The notes beneath the pieces were generated by a model, which searched no databases, was not told where the DNA came from, and saw nothing but the letters and a program-made list of their open reading frames with translations. From Fusarium oxysporum f. sp. lycopersici 4287 (Eukaryota > Ascomycota > Sordariomycetes > Hypocreales > Nectriaceae), in assembly GCF_000149955.1 (NCBI RefSeq), contig NW_017264845.1:629587-648876 (forward strand): a stretch of 19,290 nucleotides of DNA, given 5' to 3'. Of this stretch, positions 8,543 through 18,467 are shown piece after piece. The position numbers were made by a program, and so were the translations under genes. The stretch's first letter is position 1. Every line of letters begins with the position of its first letter.

Positions 8543-9934
8543 CTCCTCGCATTTGACGCAATCGACACGCCCGACGGAATGATTCGTGCCGGCCTCCGCA
8601 TGACACGCACATTAGCTCTGCTGCCTCGCATTGCCTATGGTAGTGTCCTCGTTCTGCGCATCTACCACATCTCTGCGTTTCTTTGCAGACGAATGCCTTG
8701 TGGCCTAGCCCCCAGTAGTTGTAGCATTGCACCACACCGGCTCTAGGCTCGAACACGCTGGTCCTCGCCGATTCTCCTCCAAGGTGAAAGTACTTGTCCT
8801 CCGAAAGCCTCCTTGCATCGCTCTCCTTCGTCACATAAACCACCATCGACCCGTAGGCCTTGCCGTTCCCTTTATCGCTGAGCCAGTTTATCTTAGCTAT
8901 CGTCACTTCATTTTCTTGGCCAAATGCCTCGGTCACTCCGGGCAGAAGGTCGCCGTTCAAATCAAGAACGGCCGACCGATTGGCCCCGTTGGTCTTGACC
9001 GGGTACAGCCGTTCTCTGAGAATCTTTGCCCCCGGCATGTCTGCTCCCAGTGCCGCTTCTCGGACCATGTGTAGTTCCGCTTCGTCTCTACACATTACCT
9101 TGATTACGTTAGCGTTCCTAGCCCCTCTCACCACCGCTGCGCATCTCCATCTCTCGTCCTTCTGTCTTGTCCTCACAGCGGCTTCGATAGCCTGTCGGAC
9201 CTCTCCGATCTGCGCCTTGTTACTGTCATCGTCGCCCACTCCGGAGATGTCTATCGTGCAGAACAGGTCCTCTACAGGGGATGAAAGCGGCGGCGTAGTT
9301 GATGACACCGCCTCGGGGCCTCTAACACCGCCATTCTGCTCCTCCGTTGGCGACATACGGGCTATGTCTGCAAATGACTGCCTGGGGTTCGTCTGGGCGG
9401 AACCGGCTACGGCGTGCTGCGCCATGATGTCTAATTTCTCATGGATGCGTTTGATCTCTTCGGCGGCAGGCACTTGCAGGGGCTCGATATCGCGTGGGGC
9501 GTGCTGCTGCATTCGTTTGAGCTCGTCAATCTGTTCCTGCATCAGCTTTCGTTCCTGTGCGGCTTGCGCCTGAATGCCTTGAATATCCTGTTGCAGCTAC
9601 CTAATCGCTTTCTCCTGGCCTTCGATCATTTGCTTGAGCGCCTGCTGCTCCTTTTACCAAGCGTTCCATAGAGTCTCGATGACCCTCTCGTCAGAAGTTG
9701 TGATTTCCTTCACGGTTTCCTGCTGCGCCTTCGCCATCTGTTTCATTGTTTCGTCGCGTACTTCGCGGATCAAAGCTTGCATCACTGTCCCAACATTACC
9801 GGACAAGTTCTCCATCCCTTTTGCTGTTAGCTTTCGCGGCCGGTCTGATTTGCGCGTGCTAGAATCCCGAGGGCAGGCCGCCTGCCGCAGGCGTCCTCGG
9901 AGGTCACGACGATGCTGTCCGCAACCGCGTCCAT
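8532..9934 (-). pseudogene. LINE ORF1 pseudogene: coiled-coil, zinc-knuckle nucleic-acid-binding protein
   Basis: A start ATG at 9932-9934 (MDAVADSIVVTSEDA) lies in a different frame from the main body, so a frameshift near 9870-9895, inside a GCCTGCGGCAGGC palindrome, is inferred. The main frame carries a polar, Gln- and Glu-rich, probably coiled-coil region broken by TAA at 9654-9656 and TAG at 9597-9599. It then continues uninterrupted to TAG at 8532-8534. The C-terminus has three zinc knuckles. The first reads CYNYWGLGHKAFVC, where the second Cys of CX2CX4HX4C is Tyr. The second is intact (CGRCAERGHYHRQC) and the third is CVSCGGRHESFRRAC. Such proteins coat LINE RNA. The lost Cys and the stops make this copy non-functional. 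Confidence 0.85.
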
Positions 9935-9960
9935 CGCGCCCCGCTTGACTTTCCAAACGG

Positions 9961-11160
9961 CTACCTCCACAACGTTAACGAAGACTGTAAAGATTGTAAA
10001 GATTGTCGCCATGAAGGTATCGTCAGAATGAACGTCATAAGAGTTTTTAGTGGAGAAAGTTTTGAAGTTACCTAAAGTACTGATATTATGACTAATCCAG
10101 AGTGGGTCGGCGATGCATTTGTGCCTTATGACTGTCAAGGAGATATACGGTTTTCTCTTTCAACTAAAAACATCGAACTCTGCGCTCGGCCGTGAATGCC
10201 GTGAGGCCGTTTATACATGATCCATGAGAGACAAAGTTCGCAAACAACCCCTCTTCAAATCATATGACTTGATGACTCCGGCACCTTTGAATGCAACTTG
10301 GTTCCGTTGTGCGTCCACGACTATCTCAAGATATGACAAATCGCTCAACTGAAACCCCTCACGCATCCGACATGAGATAGGTGTAACTGAGAGGTGTAAG
10401 CCGAAAAATTGTGTACAATCGACCCAAGATGGACAAGTTGGGAGCAGACGCGACGTCATTCGAATCATATGGACGTAATGGTCAACAGAGCCTCTTCACA
10501 TTTGCTGACGGAGTTTCTTTTGAGGGGGAGGGGTGACTAAAACCTTAAAAAGACGGTCTCTGACCTCTGATGAGGCGCCAAAAGTCGGAGCTTTCCCTCC
10601 GACACCAAGGCCCCTTGAGCTCTGAAGCTTAAAGTGGTGTGATGGATCACTTTTTCCGAGCGCTCTGGCCAGAATCTTATGCCGCTGATTAAATGCGAGT
10701 TAGAGCACCAAGAAAATCTGGGTTCACTAGGGTACTCTAAGCACCTGCCAGTAACCGTCAACTCAAGAGTTTTGAGAACAGGTAGTCATTGATCTGGTAC
10801 CAAGAGCATAGGATTTATTGATCCTGCTTCGTTTTAATCTAACACTGCAGCTATCAGCACGGTATATCAAGCGCGAAGATCGCGCAGGTACTGTTCTCAT
10901 AGCAGCGGCCCTTCTAGTTAAAGATTTAAATTTTGGTCGACCACCAGAATTATCGTTGGCGTCGTACTGTACGCTTTAACTTCTGTTGGAGAAGCAGCTA
11001 TATGATGGGGTGAGTGTATTAAGATGTGGAACAGAAAGTTGTGATGTTATTCATTGTTGACTTGATTCTTTCAAGTTTTCAGTCACCCCTGCCCTCATAA
11101 AAACTCATCAACAAATGCGAAATGGAGGCTCTGTTGAACGTTACATCCATATGATACGAC
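9961..11160. other. Intergenic region, no supported gene
   Basis: About 1.2 kb between the LINE 5' end and the CRE site. I see no family motifs, tRNA or consistent intron-exon structure on either strand. The short open frames, including those near 10211-10468 and 10537-10761 on the minus strand, look like chance. Confidence 0.55.
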
Positions 11161-11168
11161 TGACGTCA
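11161..11168. promoter_or_regulatory. Perfect CRE palindrome TGACGTCA
   Basis: TGACGTCA is the full consensus site for ATF/CREB-type bZIP dimers. It lies 133 bp upstream of the first in-frame ATG of the bZIP relic, so it could have been an autoregulatory site. One other copy occurs at 17792-17799 inside the MFS pseudogene, so chance cannot be excluded for a single 8-mer. Confidence 0.4.
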
Positions 11169-11300
11169 CCTGTACTCCAATATTTTTATGTTGAGTCAAT
11201 TGTACGTAAACTTGCAGATCGCACCTCAATTACACCTATCTCGTGATCTCGTGTTGGAGGATGTGTGAGGCTTCAGTTGAGCGATTTATCATTTCTTGAG

Positions 11301-11684
11301 ATGGTCTGCTTATCGACGCTCAACAAAACCGAGTACTTAGAACGAAATCGACTTGCTGCCACAAAGTGCCGTCATCGCAAGCGGGATGAGGTGCTCGCTT
11401 TGGCCTCACTAGAGGAATAGCTGGCCGACCAACATCGACAACTTTCCTCTCGCTTCAACGATTTGAAGGAGGACCTCCATCAACTGAAGACCGAAGTTTT
11501 GCGACATAGCGGCTGTAAATATGCTCCTATCAACAATATTGCAAACGAGGCACAAAGAGCTGTGAATAACTTGACTCGCCACAGCTCTCGGGTCGTGAAC
11601 CATAGCATAAGCACTATCCCTTTGGGCGGTACAGCCCTTCAGCGGGGTCACGACAGGGGTGTAGGACCAATCAAAATGAATTAA
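11301..11684 (+). pseudogene. bZIP transcription factor relic (ATF/CREB-like) with internal stop
   Basis: From an ATG at 11301 the frame gives a basic region, EYLERNRLAATKCRHRKR, with the N-x7-R signature (NRLAATKCR). It then gives a leucine zipper with Leu at a heptad spacing on both sides of the stop (residues 34, 41, 48, 55, 62 counted from this ATG). A TAG at 11418-11420 falls inside the zipper, at residue 40, where a polar residue such as Gln is expected. After it the frame continues as LADQHRQLSSRF, LKEDLHQLKTEVLRH and GCKYAPI, resembling the end of fungal ATF/CREB bZIP domains. It ends at TAA 11682-11684. The N-terminal activation region was not found. An upstream exon is possible. Such factors regulate stress and secondary-metabolism genes. 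Confidence 0.8.
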
Positions 11685-12565
11685 ACTAACGGTACTTTCT
11701 CCCTAATACTAATTTATATAATGGTAAAAGTCCCAGCAGTTTTGATTGTTACAAAGAGCTACCTTACAGACTTGGCAAATATCTTGCGAACTTCTGGTAC
11801 CCCGCACGTACTAACCTTCTGACTAAGCAAAATGGGCTCAAAGGGATTAGCCCATGTCGGAATAATAATGGCAGCTATGGTGATACATCAGAGCGCATTG
11901 CAGAGTCCTTCCGGAGCATTCCACCTCAACGTCCTACTGAGCTGCTTGCAGAGGATCGTATTGGAGACGAAATAATGCACGAACTGCTATAATATTTTAT
12001 GCGACATTTGCCTAGGGCAATCGAGTCTATGGATTTGCATTCAAGTTGGACGTCAAAAGTACAGAGGAATGATTGTGATCATGACGTAACATGCGTATGT
12101 TATTCCTCTGATTAGATATATCCGGGGCTAATCTTTGGGATTTAGTGTGATATTATTCGCCATCGCCATGATTATTAGCGATTCCTTAATATCACCTGCT
12201 CTAACTTACCGAAAAGCATGACATCAGAAATCTGGATTTAGGGTGAGGCGTAGCTTCGAGCGAATACCAGCATCTGGTTAGTATTTTGACTGGGGTGACT
12301 TTGGCGCCATCGGCTTTGGCCGGGTGTGATCTGATCCGGAAAGTTTATGCTGACACCTTCAGAATGATCTTACGCCACACCGTTTGTCATATAGCTCATA
12401 TTCTGCAAGTGGCTGGTATTTCAAAAATTTCGTTCTCGCTGGTAATGATGTTTCTTCAGGGTGTGTCTACGTTTAAAAAGCATGAACGTACTTTACCTAT
12501 TTGGATCATATAATCACACTGCCCTATCAACCTGACGCAATCGAAAGCTTTCTGATTCCTCGCCT
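11685..12565. other. Region between bZIP relic and Zn2Cys6 gene, nothing firmly identified
   Basis: About 0.9 kb. A 101-codon frame without ATG runs 11690-11992 on the plus strand in another frame from the bZIP relic. It contains FWYPARTNLL and PPQRPTELLAEDRIG, but I do not recognise it; it could be a decayed exon or chance. The promoter of the Zn2Cys6 gene should lie just before 12566, but I see no clear element. Confidence 0.45.
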
Positions 12566-15122
12566 ATGGTCAACCCCCGGCCGGTATTTGAACCCTCAAT
12601 AATGTCGAAAAGATACCGTCAGCTACTGCCTATCCCCGATACAGAAGGCAAGTCTCCCGATTCTCATCCTTCTGGTACCTCTTCCACTCCTCGATCCTCG
12701 AGTGACGAGCTACTTAAACGGCAACGGATTGGAACTCAACTAGCCTGCAACGCATGTCGCAAGAGGAAGATTCGTGTAATGTCCCTCATCACAGACTTTA
12801 CCATTTACTTTGTCCTCTAACACTGAATATCAGTGCGACGGAAGACGGCCTCAATGCGAGGCTTGCCGACGAAGAGGAGAACAAGACCCATGTGCCTACT
12901 CTGAAAATCGTAGCCAGGGCCAGAGCAAAGAAACAGAGCAAATTCTGGAATTATTTGACATTATGAAAACCGGCCCCGAGAACTTGGCCATCGACATCCT
13001 ACAAATTATACGAAGCCACGGCGATCTTGACACTGCTTTCTCAATACTTCAGCCTCGAATAGGCCCAACACGACACGATTCTGGCCAGCATTGGCCTGCT
13101 GCGGCTACTCGATATCTTGGTCTGGATTCTGAGCTTATGGCAAGGTATTCGTTGCCATTTCCGCCACTCCAGCCCTTTGAATCTAGCATCTTGAAGTCAG
13201 TTGAATCATTTTAAAGCAGTTCCTAACGTTCAGCATCTCGCTGTCCAGTTGCCGCCCCCTCCTCCCCGGGTATTCAATTTGAGCTGACGCTCAGTAGGGC
13301 TGTCCTTAGCACTGGCCGTATATCAAACACTGACAGCGAGACCTTTGGCCTGCCAACTAACCCCGAATCGAACCTGTTTCCGGTACATCACCCTACACAA
13401 CGTTCGGCACTGGTCCCAGGTCCTTGTGACGAGCGACTACAGAAACTGAACATAAGTTTCTGGACTACCGTGCCCATCCCTTCCGATCTGGCTGCCAAGG
13501 TTATATTGTTGTATTTGCAGACGGACCACCCTCTGCTGGGTACCTTCGACCCAGATCTATTTGTGAATGATCTGATAAATTGCGAAACGAGGTACTGCAG
13601 TCGATTGCTCCTCAGTGCCCTCATGTACTGGGGTTGTGTAAGTGCATTGGGAGGCGCTGGGCAACTCATCTAGCTCGCTGACAGAAACATAATAGCAGAT
13701 TTATAGTGCGCTCGACCCTACCGTTAAGGAATATACGTTGCAGTTTTGCGAAGAGGTGGAAACACGTTGGTCAGAAGAGAAGCCAAAAGATTCTTTTTTG
13801 GCTCTCGCTGGGACACAATTGCTGAGCTTGGCATATATGGGCGACGGAAAAAACCATTATGTCTTGACGTACATTTCGGAAGCTAACTCCATGGGAGCAC
13901 GTCTGGGTCTGTTTGGAGTCGATCCCACCGTTACAATCCCCAAGACACGAGAGGAAAGTCCTGAACTACAAAGCGCGATATCCCATGCTGCCTGGGGCAG
14001 CTTCAATTGGATTGTGTAGGTTGACCTTTCAAGATTCAGCGTCAATCACCCAGCCTATTAACATCTTTAGTCTCGTTTCGCTGTTCTACCAGCAGCCCGG
14101 TGTTTCATACCCAGAATACCCCCCTACTTTGCCAATACCGGGAAATACGTTGCATCATAACCTTGATGATAACCCTGAGCCGGCTCGGCAAACTCTGCGG
14201 TCAGCTTATATGGGTGACACATTTCCGGTTCTTTGCCGTTTCTGGCGAATCATCCACGAAGTGACTTTGCGATACTACCGCGATCAGCCCATTCCGCGTG
14301 AGGATCTAAGCGGACATATTACACTTGCATTTGCCGAATACAAGTATCGTGAGCTCATAGCTTGGGCTGAGACTCTACCGCTGTCCATGATGCGTTCGGA
14401 ACACAGCCCACATCATGTTTTGATATTTCAGTATGTTAGAACACTCTGCTCCTGGGGCGGAAACCTTTACGAGAGGCTTCTAACTTGGATGAAGCATCTG
14501 GCTTCATGTAGCGATTCTTAGTATTTGGCATCCTTTCACGGCTCGAGCGAGGAAATCTCCGAATCCACTACGGCTTAAGACATTTCCTTGCAAGAGAAGC
14601 TCACCCGATGCTGCTTATATAGCGTCAACAAACCAACTCAAGCGCCTCGTAGTAATATACCGCAAGAATTACGCATCTTCAACTTATACAATGCTATGGC
14701 ACACAGCTCTAGTACATATCGCAAACGCTATCCTCGGCGATAAAAAGAGCCCTACTTGGCGCTTCTATCTCCTTTTCTGCATCCAGTGCTACGGGCATCT
14801 ACGACAGGCATATCGTTTTGCAGAGGCCATCGGTCGGAGCATCCTGTCCATGGCACTGCAGCAAGGCAATCTGTCAGCAAGCGAAGCGCGACGATTGATG
14901 GAGCAGTTTGAAGAGAACCGGTTAACCAATCCATCAGAGGGCATTCGGGCCACGTTCATGGCTGACTTGAATCTTGCCATGACGGATCCTACGGAGGCAA
15001 GCGTGGAGAGCCTGGCTGAGAGGTTTGAGAACATAGCGTTGTTCCGAGAGTATACGAATGTGGAGGCCTTAAGCGAGAATGAACTGATGGAATTGGATGA
15101 CAATGCTTGGGACACGCTGTGA
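12566..15122 (+). pseudogene. Zn2Cys6 fungal transcription factor, single-base frameshift (pseudogene or sequence error)
   Basis: Exon 1 (12566-12775, 70 codons) has a basic stretch and the first two zinc Cys. Intron 12776-12833 (58 nt, CTAAC branch, phase 0). Exon 2 starts with the rest of the cluster: Cys61, 64, 71, 78, 81 and 90 form C-x2-C-x6-C-x6-C-x2-C-x8-C. TAA codons at 13212-13214 and 13224-13226 block simple read-through. An intron 13145-13294 (GTATTC donor, GCTGAC branch, CTCAG acceptor) would remove both in frame. Exon 3 carries KLNISFWTTVPIPSDLAAKV and TDHPLLGTFDPDLF, and then intron 13638-13695. Exon 4 starts QIYSALDP and has LLSLAYMGDGKNHYVL. Intron 14016-14070 follows. Exon 5 has VSLFYQQPG. 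At 14518 the frame breaks (TAG 14519-14521); one extra T explains it. Downstream, STNQLKRLVVIYRKNY and LWHTALVHIANAIL continue to TGA 15120-15122. This is the fungal-specific regulatory domain. Target genes are unknown. Confidence 0.85.
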
Positions 15123-16835
15123 AAACTCCTTGCGGTTGAGGCAAGTGGTGTGTTGCCGATAATCGGGCTGGATCTCCTGGCAATGATTATTAGCGCGTTT
15201 CACGCCCAACAATTCTAAAGTAGCAAGCTACAGGACCATGAGACTTCCGGTTGTCAGATTTTCAATAATACATTCGAAGGAACTAAGCGACATAAGCCAT
15301 TCGTGTAAGCAAGGTCAATAGCAAGCTACTTTAAATAATCGAGCCCTAACTGGCACTGACGCGAATTGAGCAAAGAAGTGGTGCGCATGATTCTTTATAT
15401 TATTAATCGGGTCCGGGGGAAACTTCAGGTTGCAGGTTGTTTGGTTGATCAGATGGGCAGTATACGGCAAGACTGGGAGGTTTGGGATATCCGTCGTCTT
15501 AGGGATGGATATCTCCGATTTTACTAGCAAGCGTAGGTGCAGCTCGGAATAAAAGGGAAGAGTGTACCTTTGGCCATTTCTAATGGAAGTTAAGAGAGAA
15601 ATTAGACCCAAATGTCTTGTGAAAGTTGGGGGTTGGATGCCAAGTACCGTAGTAGTTAGTAATCGAAACATTGCTCTTGAACCTCGCGACGGTGTGCCAC
15701 ACTATCAAGTAATCTGTCGGTTCTAGTGCTTGTGTTGTTGATTCGTCCAGGGTTTAGCGGGTCCACCGTGCGATTCACCTACAAAGACAAGAACAAGAAT
15801 GAGCCCTTCCAGACCATAGTGTTCGTCTTGAACAACATCCATTTAATGGGTTGAAGAAGAGCCGCAGACTCATGAACGAAGGTTGATCGTAAAGAAAATA
15901 CTTATAACGTCCTTTATAAGCGAGTATATCAAACAGACGAGCGGATCAGTGAATCTTATATCATAAATGGCGATTTCAAGAAAATTCTCAAAATAATTGA
16001 TATGAGTTGATTTCTTTGATTATGTCCTACGCAGTTGTAGTCGTCTAAAGGACCAATGCCCGGCTAGCGGAGTCCGGCGGACAGCCGCGGTGACCCACTT
16101 CGCCAACGTCAAAGACGATGACAAGCTGTCCCCGAAGTTCCCGCTTGTCTCTCCTTAACCACTATTTTACATTTACTTGCCGGCCCATGTAGACATATGT
16201 TTTCTTGCCACAATTGTCGATAGATTTTGGCTATGCCTTGAAGCTCTTGATTTCTAAGTGAATAGCTGAAGTTAGTCTGATTCATATGTTCTTGGATCGG
16301 ATCGTATTCGTCAACTATTACGAAGTTTTCTTCACAATCTGCTTCATCCGAGTTTTGATTGTTCTTGGTAATACAGCCCATGTGCCAGAGCGGCCTCAGT
16401 GAGATGGTGTGACAGAAGCTCTTCAAAGGCGATGAATTAACGAGCTCCTAGTGCGACAGAGGTGGTGCTTGGCATGTGGTGCGATGAGTTGGACATTGGC
16501 CCGTTGTCGATGCGACAGACACTGGGCTATTCAATTGACCCTTAGAAGCGGTATTGATAAATGCTGCCCATCGTATGCAAATAGCTTAACGATTTGGGGA
16601 CTAATACTAGTTTTAAAATGGATACAATGTAGCTACTTGAGGGGGCCGGATTCTGTCGGTATCTAGCGAGCATAAAGCCCATGCATTTCATGCATCGTAT
16701 TAGTCACCTCTGATGGCCAGATGAGAACTCTTGGGGCCTTTGGCTATACCTCCCTTACTAATATGGTGTCTTCCGCTATAGGTGAGCGAAATGGCGTGGA
16801 AGAATAGTGCCTCTTGTTATTCCTATAAACTATGT
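15123..16835. other. Gene-poor region, weak open frames only
   Basis: About 1.7 kb. A 118-codon minus-strand frame with an ATG (15671-15315) and a 105-codon minus-strand frame (16426-16109, no ATG at its edge) are open, but neither has motifs I recognise. A GC-rich patch at about 16050-16140 reads THFANVKDDDKLSPKF on the plus strand and could be a scrap of a lost coding region; I cannot name it. The rest shows nothing. Confidence 0.45.
15216..15333. repeat. Short inverted repeat spanning 118 bp
   Basis: TAAAGTAGCAAGCTA at 15216-15230 and TAGCAAGCTACTTTA at 15319-15333 are inverted relative to each other, with 13 of 15 bases pairing. Each arm is itself close to palindromic (GTAGC-AA-GCTAC). 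It could be a tiny MITE-like remnant or a chance hairpin; it lies just downstream of the Zn2Cys6 gene. Confidence 0.3.
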
Positions 16836-17183
16836 TTAATGGTGTTGAACAGGCATATGAGGGTCAAAGAATTCAACATTGCTTGTGGATAAAGTAAATC
16901 CTTCAGGGGCAGAGACACTTCCCGAGACACACACAGCACAACTACATTGATCTTGCATCAATGGATCCAATACACGTACTGCCTGACAAAAGCCAACAAA
17001 AAAATGTGACCGCCGGAGAAAGGAGCCGCCAACGAACAAGGCCACGGTACTCGGCAGGCTCTCGCTTGAACGTTCCTGTTTGATATGTTTTTCATGAATA
17101 ATCATTTTCTTGAACTCCATAGCTCCAGTTAGAACCGATATAAGAACCAAAGGGAGCATCGCTGAAGGCTTCATAACGATCAT
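16836..17183 (-). CDS. Possible small secreted Cys-containing protein, 115 aa
   Basis: ATG at 17181-17183 to TAA at 16836-16838. The N-terminus (MKPSAMLPLVLISVLTGAMEF after an initial MIV) has a positive residue followed by a hydrophobic core, like a signal peptide. The rest is polar, with a second short hydrophobic stretch (VALFVGGSF) and five Cys, four of them clustered in FCQAV and QCSCAVCV. No family is recognised. No intron signal is needed. It lies on the same strand as the MFS pseudogene, 127 bp past its inferred stop. It could be an effector-like protein or a chance frame; codon context gives no strong support. Confidence 0.3.
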   Translation of the reverse strand: MIVMKPSAMLPLVLISVLTGAMEFKKMIIHEKHIKQERSSESLPSTVALFVGGSFLRRSHFFVGFCQAVRVLDPLMQDQCSCAVCVSGSVSAPEGFTLSTSNVEFFDPHMPVQHH

Positions 17184-17423
17184 TTCAAGGCCTGATCGAC
17201 ATGGTCAATCGCGGCGGAGTTATCGAGCTGGGTACGAATTTACGCCCGTCGCACATGAGCATTTCCTGAATGGTTGGTTTTGACTATGGGCTGAAAGCCC
17301 TATCATAGACCTATTGGACACGCACCCCGTTCTCATCAATAGGGTCCGTGTTCGTGCTGGCGCTGTATACCTGTTGTCCAGGGTGAAGTGGCCTTGTCTC
17401 CTCATGTTCATCCTCCCAATGAA

Positions 17424-17476
17424 CTCACACATCCCGTTAGCATATATGAATCCTCGGGGCAACCGGAGCAACTCAC
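17424..17476 (-). other. Inferred last intron of the MFS pseudogene
   Basis: Donor GTGAGT at 17476-17471, branch GCTAACG near 17441-17435, acceptor GTGTGAG ending at 17424. Removing it replaces an 85-residue non-membranous tail by a 37-residue acidic tail beginning HWEDEHEE, as expected after VRPH in this family. The GAG acceptor is rarer than CAG or TAG. Confidence 0.6.
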
Positions 17477-18403
17477 CGTGTGGCCGGACTGCGAAACTCG
17501 CGAGGAAGCTGATGCCATACAAGCTTGCCAGTAGGACAAAGATGGCCTGTGGAAACGTTCCTACAGTAGCGGCGTAGATGCCGTTAAACAAGAGCGGTCC
17601 AAGAATCCTGGAAAGGGCAAGCAGCATGCCAACCGCACCCAAGAGCTGTCCTACACGATTCGAGGGAACGTGTTTGGTTGCAATAGCTTGGATAGTGGCA
17701 CTGCCAAGTCTCCCATTGCTGTGACTATGCCGCTAATGAAAAAAGCCTCTACAGAGTGTGCCAGACTGTATCCAATGCTACCTAGGATATCTGACGTCAG
17801 GGCAGCCCGAAGGACCCAAATGTCGAGGTTGTCTGCTCCATAATGCTTCTCTGCGGGCACGATGAGAGACTCTCGTCGTCTCCGAGCAGCTGGACGAACA
17901 CGCCCAAAATATTTGATGATTGGGAAGATGCCCATCAGAGCCATTACCCGAACTAGCGACAAAACGGACACGAATCGAGAGCTCTCAAAGTTGCCCCAGC
18001 CATACATGTACTCGCTGTACAAAATAATGACCGCACCAGCAGCTTGGGAGATTACAAAAATGATGATATCGTTGAGAGCCAGAGCAACCAGGTTTCGGCG
18101 AAGGGCAGGCGAAGTTCCAGGGCCCATGGGGCTGAGGGCCTTGAGAGGCTCGAATGGATTAGCCGTCTGGATAGTGGATAACAGAGACCTCCTGGTCTGG
18201 GCCCCCAACTCTTGTTCCTTGTCCCACTTCTCCCGAGCAAGCAGCTGCTTCTTCTTGGATAGAGATTCAGGAACGATGAACCCAATTACGATCACAAACA
18301 TACTGTGGCAACCCAGAACCACATAGAAGATGGACACGAGGCTGCCAGTCCACTTGACAAAGTATCCGGCCAAAAGGGGGCCGAATGCCAGGCCGGTGAA
18401 CAG

Positions 18404-18467
18404 ACATACATGTATGTAGCCTATAGACGCTGCACGCATGCATGCATGTAGCCTATAGACGCTGCAC
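18404..18467. repeat. 32-bp tandem duplication inside the MFS pseudogene
   Basis: The units 18404-18435 and 18436-18467 are identical at 29 of 32 positions. The three differences (18404/18436 A/G, 18408/18440 A/G, 18413/18445 T/C) are all transitions. Removing one unit restores the family reading SIGY-(I/M)H-CLFTGLAFGP. 32 is not a multiple of three, so the duplication breaks the frame. Confidence 0.85.

Larger units (their letters stand above)
5513..9960 (-). mobile_element. Tad1-like non-LTR retrotransposon (LINE), degenerate, near full length
   Basis: Read on the minus strand, the element has ORF1 (9934-8532, RNA-binding/zinc-knuckle protein), an overlapping ORF2 (8542-5577, endonuclease-reverse transcriptase) and a 3' UTR of only about 30 bp ending in an (ATTC)n tail. 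This architecture is that of fungal Tad1-clade LINEs, which move by target-primed reverse transcription. Its GC content is clearly higher than its flanks. The 5' boundary is uncertain: coding similarity starts near 9934, and I found no convincing target-site duplication comparing sequence left of 5516 with sequence right of 9935. All coding parts are broken by frameshifts, stops and at least one internal deletion. Confidence 0.88.

Noticed and set aside
9935..10100. Target-site duplication of the LINE (comparison with 5490-5516)
   Set aside because: Only a loose resemblance (GAAGTTACCT versus CAAGTTATCT); not good enough to define the 5' boundary.
11690..11992. 101-codon plus-strand frame without a start codon after the bZIP relic
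   Set aside because: No recognisable motif, no ATG and no supported splice link to the bZIP frame; noted only as possible decayed coding sequence.
13145..13233. Intron from GTATTC at 13145 to the CAG at 13231-13233 in the Zn2Cys6 gene
   Set aside because: It leaves the downstream exon in a frame that soon meets TGA; the acceptor at 13292-13294 keeps the frame and is preferred.
12168..15195. ATGATTATTAGCG present at 12168-12180 and 15183-15195, flanking the Zn2Cys6 gene as a direct repeat
   Set aside because: A 13-bp exact match is expected a few times by chance in a window of this size, and it has no terminal structure or target-duplication context.
15315..15671. 118-codon minus-strand open frame with an ATG
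   Set aside because: No family motif, no signal peptide or domain pattern and no neighbouring exon structure; chance is as likely.
16109..16426. 105-codon minus-strand open frame
   Set aside because: Starts without ATG at its edge, is unrecognised, and no splice signals make it part of a larger gene.
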